In this document: positions 46,174 through 54,980 of the stretch, one piece after another
Numbering within the stretch: position 1 is the stretch's first letter
How the letters are laid out: each line of letters starts with the position of its first letter
Assembly: GCA_022823185.1 (NCBI GenBank)
Contig: JAJDXQ010000036.1
Coordinates: forward strand, 62,001 to 126,000
Length of the DNA: 64,000 nt
Direction of reading: 5' to 3'
From: Caldilineaceae bacterium
GTDB taxonomy: Bacteria > Chloroflexota > Anaerolineae > Caldilineales > Caldilineaceae
Notes under the pieces: model-generated
The model's database searches: none
What the model saw: only the letters and a program-made list of their open reading frames with translations
What the model was told of the DNA's origin: nothing
Translations under genes and position numbers: made by a program

Positions 46174-47517
46174 TCAGGCCGGTTCCATATCCAGAACGGC
46201 CTGGATGTTGTCGTTCAGGTCCTGCAGTCCTTTCTCGAATTCGACCGGCTGGTGAGGGTCGAGGAGGAGGTCGGTCCACTGCTGGACTGCCGAGGTGTAT
46301 TCGCGACCGCGTGAGTTGGCAGGCGCGTGCGCGGGGATCCCGTTTTCGAGGCTGGAGATAAACCAGTCGTGGATGGGATCTTCGTCGATAAGCGACTGGA
46401 CAACGTCGGGGCGGACCATGGCGAAGTTGCCGGCGACGAGGTTGAAGCTGAGGCTGCCGTCATGTCCTGCGATGTGGCGGAGGAACTGGAAGGCGACATC
46501 AGCGTGGTCCTGGTCGGTGCGGAGGTTCCAGGTGCCGCCGCGCAGCTGGGACGGGTAGCGTCCATCTTCGCGTGCGGGGAAGAGAATCTGCCAGGCTTTG
46601 GCAACTGATTCGTCTTCAATCTGGTTGTTGAAGTTGCGAACGCAGAGGGAACCGCACCAGTTCATCGTGAGCAGACCGGCGACGAGCGCGCCGCCGGCGT
46701 TTTCGAGGTCTCCGGGGGCGGGAAGCACCTGGTCGACGACACCGAGGTCGTAGGCCCACCGCATCGCTTCGGTGGCATTGGAGTCCTCAAGAAGGAGACA
46801 CTGGGTGCCTTCTTCGTTGATGAGCGAACTGCCAAACAGGCGGCAGAGTACGACGACGGTTGCTTCGTTGTGGCTGATGTTGAGCCCGAAGCGTTCGCCT
46901 TCAACGTAGAAGGAGTGGGCCCATTCGTGAATGGTATCGATTGAGACGTCGCGGCCGACGGGGTCGGGGACATCAAGACCCGCTTCTTCGACATGGACTG
47001 CGTTGAGCACCAGGGTGTCAAAGCCTGCCCAACCCCAACTGGGGAAGCCATAGAGCTGACCCTGGTAGTATTGCAGGCCCAGAAAGTGCTCAAACCATTC
47101 TGAGAGGGGGGTGTCATCAGCGGCGACGAGCTCGTCGATCGGCATGATGATGCCTTTGTTGATGGCGCGCCAGAAGTGGTAGTGGGAGGGGTCGAAGGCG
47201 ACGACTTCGCCGAGGTCGCCGGCGGCCTGCGCGGCGTACATTTTGGCGTAGTTATCCTGCTGGCCGGAGCCGGCAAGGGGTCGCAGTTCGATGGTGACGT
47301 CGGAGTGCATCTCAGTGAAGGTTTCGATGCGCTCTTCGTTCCAGCCACTGCCGATGCCGCGGAAGGTATCCCATCGCAGGTGGACGGGCTCCATGGCGGC
47401 GCCTTCGTCGGCCATGTCCCCTTCGGGGGCGGCCGGGGCGACACATGCGGCAAGCGCGCCGGCGGAGATTGCTACGGCGCCTTGCAGGAATGAACGTCGT
47501 GAAACCAGGTTTTTCAT
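46174..47517 (-). CDS. Extracellular sugar-binding protein (Tat lipoprotein)
   Basis: SRRSFLQGAVAISAGALAAC Tat plus lipobox; family 1 SBP-like. Confidence 0.9.
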   Translation of the reverse strand: MKNLVSRRSFLQGAVAISAGALAACVAPAAPEGDMADEGAAMEPVHLRWDTFRGIGSGWNEERIETFTEMHSDVTIELRPLAGSGQQDNYAKMYAAQAAGDLGEVVAFDPSHYHFWRAINKGIIMPIDELVAADDTPLSEWFEHFLGLQYYQGQLYGFPSWGWAGFDTLVLNAVHVEEAGLDVPDPVGRDVSIDTIHEWAHSFYVEGERFGLNISHNEATVVVLCRLFGSSLINEEGTQCLLLEDSNATEAMRWAYDLGVVDQVLPAPGDLENAGGALVAGLLTMNWCGSLCVRNFNNQIEDESVAKAWQILFPAREDGRYPSQLRGGTWNLRTDQDHADVAFQFLRHIAGHDGSLSFNLVAGNFAMVRPDVVQSLIDEDPIHDWFISSLENGIPAHAPANSRGREYTSAVQQWTDLLLDPHQPVEFEKGLQDLNDNIQAVLDMEPA

Positions 47518-47621
47518 TATCTCCTCCGAGGAGTGTGACGGAACTTGAAGATGATGGTTTAGAACCCCGACCCGGAGTCCGTCGGGTTCCGGGCCGGGGG
47601 GACTTTCGTCTCAGGAGAGAG

Positions 47622-48956
47622 TTAGACGAGCGGATCCTTGTCCAGCACCTCCTGGACGAGGAGGTGAGTTTGCTCGACACCCTCTTCAAAGATTACGGCT
47701 TCGGTCCAAATAGCCTGGAGGTTATTGTTCATGGTGTTGACGAATTCGGATGTGCGGGCATTGGCGGGCCGGTGCCACTTGCGCGGGCCTTCAGGGTAGA
47801 TTTCCTGGTGCTGGCGGAAGATGGGATGGATGGAATTGAGCTCATCGCTTTCCCACACGTCCTTGCGTCCACCTGGGCTGCCGGCGCCGAAGAAGACATG
47901 CTCGATGCCGTCTTCCTTGGTGGAGTAGAAGTCCAGGATCTGGAATGCTTCGGAGGGATGCTGGGAGTTGCCGGTGATGCCGAAGGCGGCGGCGGACACC
48001 TGTGAGCCGCGCAGTCCTGTAGGTCCTATGGGCCCGACGACGGCATCCCAGTCGAACTCGAGGTCACCGTCATTCTTCATGTTGTTGAGGCGGCCGATCC
48101 AGCCTGTGGTCGTGTTGAAGATGCCCACGGTTCCGGCAACATAGTTGTTGGCGACCTCGTCGCCACACTGGCAGGGATCGATCCCATGAGTATGCTGCAG
48201 ATCGTAGAGCCAGCGAAGCCCGGCGATGGATTCCTCCTGGTCCAACAAGGAGGTTGTGCCGTCCTCGCTGATGGCATCGCCGCCGAAGATACGGAGGTAT
48301 GAGGGGATGTGCTCCTGGCCGGTGCCAAATGAGCGGACTCCCCAGACTTCGGGCGGGTCGGTGATGGCCTGCCCGATGGTTACGTAGTCGTCGACAGTCC
48401 ATTCAGGGCTTGGGGCCTCGGCGCCTGATTCAGCGATGAGGTCTTTGTTGTGGTAGTAGGCGGTGGTGCCGTAGTGGCCGTGATTAGGGATGGCGTGCAG
48501 CTGCCCGTCAAGGGTTACAGCAGCGAGCAGGGAGTCCCAGAACTCAGAGAGGTCGAAGTCTTTGGCGGCGACGATGTCGTCGAGTGGGACGAGGACGCCC
48601 TTGGCCTTGTGTTCCGGCGGGTTGTTGAGGTATGTCCAGACAACGTCACCGACGGTGCCGGAGGCGGAAAGAGCATAGATCTTGGGGTACATCTCGTTGC
48701 CGGGCAGTTCATCGAATTCGATGACGAGTCCTGGATTCTGCTCTTCGAACAAGTCTTTGCGGCTGATGTGCCAGTCTGCGTGCGTACCCAGGCGTGTGTG
48801 GAAGAGGAGTGTAATCGGCTCTTCCGATGCCATCGAGTCACCTGCGCCATCGTCAGCGGGGGCTCCAGCCGGCACACAAGCGGACAGCGCTAAAGCGCCC
48901 GTTGCTACCAAGCCGCCGGTCAAGAATTGACGCCGACTCACGTGTTGCCTAAGCAT
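47622..48956 (-). CDS. Extracellular sugar-binding protein (Tat lipoprotein), second system
   Basis: MLRQHVSRRQFLTGGLVATGALALSAC; ATG 48956 preferred over ORF track start 49043. Confidence 0.9.
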   Translation of the reverse strand: MLRQHVSRRQFLTGGLVATGALALSACVPAGAPADDGAGDSMASEEPITLLFHTRLGTHADWHISRKDLFEEQNPGLVIEFDELPGNEMYPKIYALSASGTVGDVVWTYLNNPPEHKAKGVLVPLDDIVAAKDFDLSEFWDSLLAAVTLDGQLHAIPNHGHYGTTAYYHNKDLIAESGAEAPSPEWTVDDYVTIGQAITDPPEVWGVRSFGTGQEHIPSYLRIFGGDAISEDGTTSLLDQEESIAGLRWLYDLQHTHGIDPCQCGDEVANNYVAGTVGIFNTTTGWIGRLNNMKNDGDLEFDWDAVVGPIGPTGLRGSQVSAAAFGITGNSQHPSEAFQILDFYSTKEDGIEHVFFGAGSPGGRKDVWESDELNSIHPIFRQHQEIYPEGPRKWHRPANARTSEFVNTMNNNLQAIWTEAVIFEEGVEQTHLLVQEVLDKDPLV

Positions 48957-49017
48957 TGATCGTTCCTCCTTTAGGAATGCAGCGGAAAAGAATACAGGAA
49001 AATAGCCAGGGAAATGT

Positions 49018-49944
49018 TCATCCTTTGATACCGGACATGACAATGCCCTGAACGAGGTAGCGTTGCGCCAGGAAAAACATGATGATGATCGGCGCGGTCA
49101 TCATCACGCTTGCCGCCATCAGGAGATGGTATTTCGGCTCGGTGTCATCGGCAAAGCCGGCAACCGCCTGAAAGTATCGAATGCCGATGGCCAAGGTGTA
49201 CTTCGACTTGGTATTGAGGAAGATAAATGGCTGAAGAAACTCGTTCCACTGCGACATGAATGTCAGCACGGCCGCCGTTGCGGTAACTGGGATGGAAAGC
49301 GGCATCAGAATCTGCCAGAAGATGCGGAGGTAGTTTGCCCCGTCTATGCGGGCAGCTTCATCCAAGTCGATTGGGATACTCATAAAGAACTGACGCATGA
49401 GGAAGATCAGGAAGGCGCTGCCTCCGAAGAACGAAGGGACGATAAGTGGTCTGTAAGAGTCCAGCCAACCAATTTCAGCAAACATCAGATATAGGGGAAT
49501 CAATGTTACTTCTACAGGAAGCATCATGGTGCTGAGCGTAAGGATAAACAGCACGTCGCGCGCAGGGTACCGGAAACGTGCGAAAGAGTAGCCGACGAGA
49601 GCGGCAGTGAGAACAGCGCCGAAGGTTGAGACGACGGCCACGAATGTCGAATTCCAAGTCCAGGTGGCCCAAGGTACGATTTCAAATACGGTGGGATAGT
49701 TTTGGAATTGCGGGATTTCCGGAAGCCAAGTGGGGGGAAATCGAAACAGCTCCCCTCCACGTTTCAGCGAGGAGAGAACCGTCCAAACAAAGGGGAACAT
49801 GAAGACGGCGGAGCTGGATACAGCGATCAGATATAGAATGCCGCGGCCAAAGGCGCGCTGAAATGAGGCTGACTGAAATGCGCCGACAGGTATGAATCCT
49901 CCTCCCGCCTGCTTGCGGTTGCGTGTAATTACTTCTCCTGCCAT
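49018..49944 (-). CDS. Carbohydrate ABC transporter permease (MalG type)
   Basis: MAGEVITRNRKQAGGG start at 49944; DLDEAARIDGANYLRIFWQILMPLSIPV. Confidence 0.92.
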   Translation of the reverse strand: MAGEVITRNRKQAGGGFIPVGAFQSASFQRAFGRGILYLIAVSSSAVFMFPFVWTVLSSLKRGGELFRFPPTWLPEIPQFQNYPTVFEIVPWATWTWNSTFVAVVSTFGAVLTAALVGYSFARFRYPARDVLFILTLSTMMLPVEVTLIPLYLMFAEIGWLDSYRPLIVPSFFGGSAFLIFLMRQFFMSIPIDLDEAARIDGANYLRIFWQILMPLSIPVTATAAVLTFMSQWNEFLQPFIFLNTKSKYTLAIGIRYFQAVAGFADDTEPKYHLLMAASVMMTAPIIIMFFLAQRYLVQGIVMSGIKG

Positions 49945-50894
49945 CAGTCCACCTCCCCCGCGTAGTATACCCAGCGCCGCGACTGCCTGAACTGAACATA
50001 GGTGAAGACGAATAAGACGAAGAAAAAGATCCATGCAAGTGCCGAGGCGTAGCCCATTTCAAAGTACTGGAAAGCTCGTGTGTAAATGTGCAGTGCATAG
50101 AACCAGGTAGAGTATGCTGGCCCGCCCTGGGTAGCGACGTAGGCGGCGGCAAATACTCTCAATGCGCCGATGATGCCAAGAACCATGTTGAAGAAGATTG
50201 TCGGGGTAAGCATCGGTAGGGTCACGTTGCGGAATTTGGCCCAGATTCCGGCGCCGTCCACGACGGCGGCGTCGTAGAGTTCTTGGGGAACACCCTGGAG
50301 GCCGGCCAGAAAGATCAACATGGTATTGCCGCCGATGGCGCCCCACATGGCCATAATGATGAGGCCGGTCATGGCCCAATCGGGGTCGCGGAACCAGCCG
50401 GGCGCGTTATCGCTGCCGGTGATGGTGCGAATCCAGTGGTTGATGGGGCCCACGTCGGCATTAAAGATCCAACCCCAAAGGACGGCGGCAGCGACAATCG
50501 GGGTCAGATGGGGCAGGAAGAAGAAGGTACGAAACCAAGTCGTTCCTAACAGGGCCTGGTTCAGGAGCATTGCCGCGGCGAGAGCGCCGATAAGCGAAAG
50601 CGGGACGACGATCAGTGCGTATCGGAAGGTGAGCATCATCGAGGGCCAGAAGAGGCGGTCTTTCGTGAAAATCTCGATGAAGTTTTTGAGGCCGACAAAT
50701 TCGGGCGGGTTGACGATGTCGTAGCGGGTGAAGCTGAGGAAGCCGGAGGTCATCATTGGACCGACGATGAAGAGAATGATACCAAGCAACCAGGGCGACA
50801 GGAATATGTAGCCGGCGATCGCTTCCTTGGCGCGCAGGTTGGTCATCCACCGGGGAAGCGAACTCCGCGTGCTCGTCATCGCCTCGGTACTCAT
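49944..50894 (-). CDS. Carbohydrate ABC transporter permease (MalF type)
   Basis: 316 aa; ELYDAAVVDGAGIWAKFRNVTLPMLTPTIFFN. Confidence 0.92.
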   Translation of the reverse strand: MSTEAMTSTRSSLPRWMTNLRAKEAIAGYIFLSPWLLGIILFIVGPMMTSGFLSFTRYDIVNPPEFVGLKNFIEIFTKDRLFWPSMMLTFRYALIVVPLSLIGALAAAMLLNQALLGTTWFRTFFFLPHLTPIVAAAVLWGWIFNADVGPINHWIRTITGSDNAPGWFRDPDWAMTGLIIMAMWGAIGGNTMLIFLAGLQGVPQELYDAAVVDGAGIWAKFRNVTLPMLTPTIFFNMVLGIIGALRVFAAAYVATQGGPAYSTWFYALHIYTRAFQYFEMGYASALAWIFFFVLFVFTYVQFRQSRRWVYYAGEVD

Positions 50895-52882
50895 AGCGTC
50901 CTCTCCCTGACCATCTCATGACCTTCGTATAGATCGCGGGCGACAGTTCCCTGGCTTTGGGCGGGGGGGTCGACGCCCAGGATGTGGCAGAATGTTGGGA
51001 CGGCGTCCACGGCGTGGATGTAGCCGAGCCGGTCGACGGGGCGTTGGTAGCCCTTCTTCAGGCCGGGGCCGTCGAGGAAAAGGGAGCCGAATGTGGACGA
51101 GAATCCGTTTTCGGTCGGGATGAAGCCGCCGTGGTGGGCGCCGTAGACGAGGGGCGCGCCGACATTGCCTCCGCCTTCGATTCCAAGCCACTGAACGTAG
51201 TAACCGCTGACGTAGTCATGGTCCCAGGCGAAGATGACGTCGCCGCATTCGTCTCCCCACTGGCCGAGCAGGTAGGCGTCGCGCTTGGGCAGCGCGATGG
51301 CGACCACCGTGTTGCCGGTTTCTTCGTCAACCCAGGTTCGAAGCGCGGTGAGAAGCTCGCGCTCGATCTGGTCGAATTCAGGGCCGGGTTCGGCGTTGAT
51401 CGTAATGTCGAAGCCGCGGCGGGCAAGGTAGGCTTTGGTGCGATCCCAGTCGATCTTGTCGGGAGGGGGGTCCAGGTCCTGGGCGACGGCGTCTTCCCCA
51501 CCGTTCTTCAGGACGAGGAAGCCCTTGTCGCAGAGGAACTGCCGCAGGTTGGCGATGCGAACGTCCGGGTAGGCTCCATGGTCGGAGATGATGCCGACAT
51601 AGACTTCGCCGCCGTTGCTGTTGGCCTCGTCGGCGGCTGCGTACATGAGGCCGAGGACGCGATCGCCGACCTGGTAGGCGCGGCGGAAGTAGTCCATGTA
51701 CTTTTCTTTGGTTTCGGGATTGAAACCGGGACAGACGGGATCGACGTCAGCCAGATGAATGTGATTGATATAGTCATACAGGTGCCAGTGGCAGGTGAAG
51801 TAGGCGCAGTCTCTTTCGTGGAGCATGTAGTTGGCGACGTTGGCGAACCAGATGCCTTGGTACTCGCACTCCTCGAGGGCGGTATCGTAGTCGATCATGC
51901 CTGAGGTGTAGGGGGTCATGGAGGCATGTTCCTGGTAGGGACCGAAACGGTCGATCAGCTCGGCTTCGAGTTCAGCGTCGCCGTAGGTAAAGCCGCTGGT
52001 ATAGGTAATCTGGGTTCGGTAGAGTTTGAGGCCTGTGCAGTCGGGGGCCAGCTCCATCAGTTTGAAGCGGACCGACGCCTGCTGGTCATTGCCGTCGATG
52101 CGAAACTGTTCGATGGCCCAGTCACTCCACTGGCCGACGTTGCAAGCGGCGACGACGTCGCTGCCGTCTCGCGTGCGGCAGATGAGGACGCGGTCGTAGC
52201 CGGCGCCGCGGCTGTCGAGGGCCAGCAGGTGGAAGTCGTTTGGGTCGCCGCCGATGCGGGCTGTGACCGTGAAGGTGGTTGCAAGGGGCGGCGAGGCGTT
52301 GGCGGGAAGGTTGATCCAGCCGTCCGCGGCGGCCAAGGGGGGCACGGGCTCAACGCTGCGGGGGCCGGAAATCGCGGAGCCGTCGTGTGCCATGGCCACA
52401 TCGCTTGCCTTGGAGGCATCGGTCGTGTAAGCCTGGGCCGCGGCCACTTCGAAGTCAGTGCTGTTGTGTCCGGGGGCGCCGAAACCGTCGACAACGTAGC
52501 CGATTTCCACGCCTGATGGATGGGCTCCGGGGTAGTGTACGGCGACGCCTTTAAGGCCGGCGCGCTCCAACGCGTTCCAGATGCGTTCGGCGTTGTTGGC
52601 GCGGCCGTCGAAGCTACTGACGCTCACGTCCTCTTCGTTGGTATTGGACTTGCGCTTGATCACGGTCTGCCAGGTTGGGACACTGTGGGTGCCGGTATGC
52701 GCGCCGGTGGAGAGGGTGGCCCAGTTTGTGGGGGTCCATACGGGGAAGGAGGGATAGGTCTCGTTGACGGTGCCCTGGTTGAGCAGGCGGCTGAAATTGG
52801 GCAGGCAGCCTTCGGCCGCGAAGTACTTCATCATCGGCGTGACGAATCCGTCCATACCGTAAGCGTAGATTTTCTTCGACAT
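50891..52882 (-). CDS. Alkaline-phosphatase-superfamily / type I phosphodiesterase-nucleotide pyrophosphatase-like protein, no signal peptide
   Basis: MSKKIYAYGMDGFVTPMMKYFAAEGCLPNFSRLLNQGTVNETYPSFPVWTPTNWATLSTGAHTGTHSV...GIISDHGAYPD...YGAHHGGFIP; overlaps the next permease by 4 bp. Confidence 0.85.
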   Translation of the reverse strand: MSKKIYAYGMDGFVTPMMKYFAAEGCLPNFSRLLNQGTVNETYPSFPVWTPTNWATLSTGAHTGTHSVPTWQTVIKRKSNTNEEDVSVSSFDGRANNAERIWNALERAGLKGVAVHYPGAHPSGVEIGYVVDGFGAPGHNSTDFEVAAAQAYTTDASKASDVAMAHDGSAISGPRSVEPVPPLAAADGWINLPANASPPLATTFTVTARIGGDPNDFHLLALDSRGAGYDRVLICRTRDGSDVVAACNVGQWSDWAIEQFRIDGNDQQASVRFKLMELAPDCTGLKLYRTQITYTSGFTYGDAELEAELIDRFGPYQEHASMTPYTSGMIDYDTALEECEYQGIWFANVANYMLHERDCAYFTCHWHLYDYINHIHLADVDPVCPGFNPETKEKYMDYFRRAYQVGDRVLGLMYAAADEANSNGGEVYVGIISDHGAYPDVRIANLRQFLCDKGFLVLKNGGEDAVAQDLDPPPDKIDWDRTKAYLARRGFDITINAEPGPEFDQIERELLTALRTWVDEETGNTVVAIALPKRDAYLLGQWGDECGDVIFAWDHDYVSGYYVQWLGIEGGGNVGAPLVYGAHHGGFIPTENGFSSTFGSLFLDGPGLKKGYQRPVDRLGYIHAVDAVPTFCHILGVDPPAQSQGTVARDLYEGHEMVRERTL

Positions 52883-53529
52883 TGCAGGCCGGTCTCTCCC
52901 ACTGCGTTGTCCCATCGATACGATAGGCGGTTCAGGTCGCTGCCAGCTGCTTTGGAATTGCCCGGTCCGGGAAAGCGGGTTGGCAGTGCATTCAGGGCGC
53001 ATGAATTTGGGCGAGGCGGTTGCCCAGCAGTCATGCAGCGGCATTCGCGGTGTTCTTCAATGGCTCGCGTTCCCCTGCGCTGTGTGCGTCTGAGCGTGCA
53101 GTTGTTGTGTCGGCGAGTCACTATCTATATTTGTGTATAGGCTTACACGCTCCAGAGAACAGAGGTTTTCAGGCGACGTTATCGGTTCGTTGCGTTTGCT
53201 GGCAACAGGATTGGGAGCCGTTGGCTTGACCGGGAAACCCGGAAAGTCAAGGTGTTCGAGGCCAGGCTTTCCAAACAGAGGCTCTTGGCGCTAAACACCG
53301 AATTCAAGGCGGGTCGGGGCAATTATAGTTTAAAGAATCTGATTCTGCAAACGGTGCATTGTGCAGCGTGGGACGGGAGGGACCGAACGGCAAGAACCGT
53401 CTTGTCCGCGAAGGGACGCGAAGAACACCTAACTAGCCTGAGGAGGAGCGTAGTGTGGAGTGGGAATGGGGAGAGGGCGCCGGTGAAGGGCGCCCGACAG
53501 AAGGTGGGCCGGCGGCAAGCGGTTAGCGG

Positions 53530-53739
53530 TTAGCCTGTCATCATGCCGACGATTTCCATGGCGACGACGGCGAGGAGGGTAAAGACGATCATCAGAGCAG
53601 CCCAACCCCCGAAGAGGTAGCTGGCAAAGGCATAGGCATTGGGACGGCCCTCGGCAGGCGAATCCGTGGCGTTGTCTTCCGATACGATGGTTTCTTCGGC
53701 TTGCGGCGTTGCGGTTTCCTGAACGTTCTCCTCGGACAT
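53530..53739 (-). CDS. Small hypothetical membrane protein
   Basis: 69 aa; acidic N-terminus and one C-terminal hydrophobic segment (FASYLFGGWAALMIVFTLLAVVAMEIVGMMTG). Confidence 0.5.
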   Translation of the reverse strand: MSEENVQETATPQAEETIVSEDNATDSPAEGRPNAYAFASYLFGGWAALMIVFTLLAVVAMEIVGMMTG

Positions 53740-54013
53740 AGTTCCTCTCCGTCAGAACTGGATGAAGTGTTTATTCGTCGGGGCGGCGCAGAGGGCAGGT
53801 GACGGGGCACACGCTGCCTGGCCAAGACGCGGCGGCGAAGGAAGCCAGTGTTTGCGGCCATTCGCTATCGCCACATTCAACCCGTGAACCGGCGGTCAGT
53901 GCAAGCGATTATAGCACGAGAGAGGCTGTCTGCACGATTTCAGGTAGATGGAGGGGCGCGCTACAATGGAACTTTGAACGCAGGCATGGACGGAGAAGAG
54001 ACTGGAGGTGGAG

Positions 54014-54955
54014 ATGGAATATCGTACATTTGGCCGGACTGGATTGCAGGTCAGTGTTGTCGGGCTGGGGGCAGGCGGGCCGAGCCGGTTGGGAATGGCA
54101 ACGGGCCGCAGCGAGGAGGAGTCGATCGCGGTGGTGCGGCGAGCTCTCGATCTGGGGATAAACTATATTGACACGGCCGAGGCGTATCGGACGGAAGAGA
54201 TAGTCGGCAAAGGGATTCGAGGGGTTGACAGGGACGAGCTGGTCATCTCGAGCAAAAAGGGGGCGGGGCGCGGGGGCGAGCTTGTGCCGGCGGAGGAGTA
54301 CGTTTCTGGCGTGGAGGCCAGCTTGAAGCGGATTGGGGTGGAGACGATCGACGTATACCACCTTCACGGTCTGACTCTGAACGAGTATGGGCATGCACGC
54401 GATGAGATTTTTCCGGCATTGAGGAGGATGCAGGAGGAGGGGAAGATCCGGCATCTGGCGGTGAGCGAGAGGTTTGGTTCGGACCTGAGCCATTCGCTCC
54501 TGCAGAAGGTGATCGAAGACGATGCCGTGGACGTCGTGATGGTCGGATTCAACATTCTGAATCAGACGGCGCGAGAAAGCGTGTTGCACGCAACGCAGGA
54601 GAAGGGGATCGCGACGGAGTGCATGTTTGCGGTGCGCAGGGCGTTCAGCAACCCGGCGCGTCTGCGGGAGATTCTGGTGGAATTGCGGCGCAGCGGCGAG
54701 ATTGAGGCGGATGCGCTGGACCTGTCAAAGCCGTTGGACTGGGTGATCGAGGAGAGCGACGCGCACTCGTTGGCGGAAGCGGCCTACCGGTTTTGCCGCC
54801 ATGAGCCAGGGCTGGACGTGATCCTGACGGGGACGGGCAATGTGCGGCACCTTGAAGAGAACGCGGCATCCCTGCTGAGGCCGCCGCTGCCGGAAGGAGT
54901 GACGGCGCGCCTGCGGCACATTTTCAGACGCGTGCACTCGGTAAATGGCGGTTGA
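54014..54955 (+). CDS. Aldo/keto reductase
   Basis: MEYRTFGRTGLQVSVVGLGAGG...GINYIDTAEAYRTEEIVGKGI...VISSKKG...IDVYHLHGL. Confidence 0.92.
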   Translation: MEYRTFGRTGLQVSVVGLGAGGPSRLGMATGRSEEESIAVVRRALDLGINYIDTAEAYRTEEIVGKGIRGVDRDELVISSKKGAGRGGELVPAEEYVSGVEASLKRIGVETIDVYHLHGLTLNEYGHARDEIFPALRRMQEEGKIRHLAVSERFGSDLSHSLLQKVIEDDAVDVVMVGFNILNQTARESVLHATQEKGIATECMFAVRRAFSNPARLREILVELRRSGEIEADALDLSKPLDWVIEESDAHSLAEAAYRFCRHEPGLDVILTGTGNVRHLEENAASLLRPPLPEGVTARLRHIFRRVHSVNGG

Positions 54956-54980
54956 ACGGGGGCTCCTTCTTCGAGAGGAG

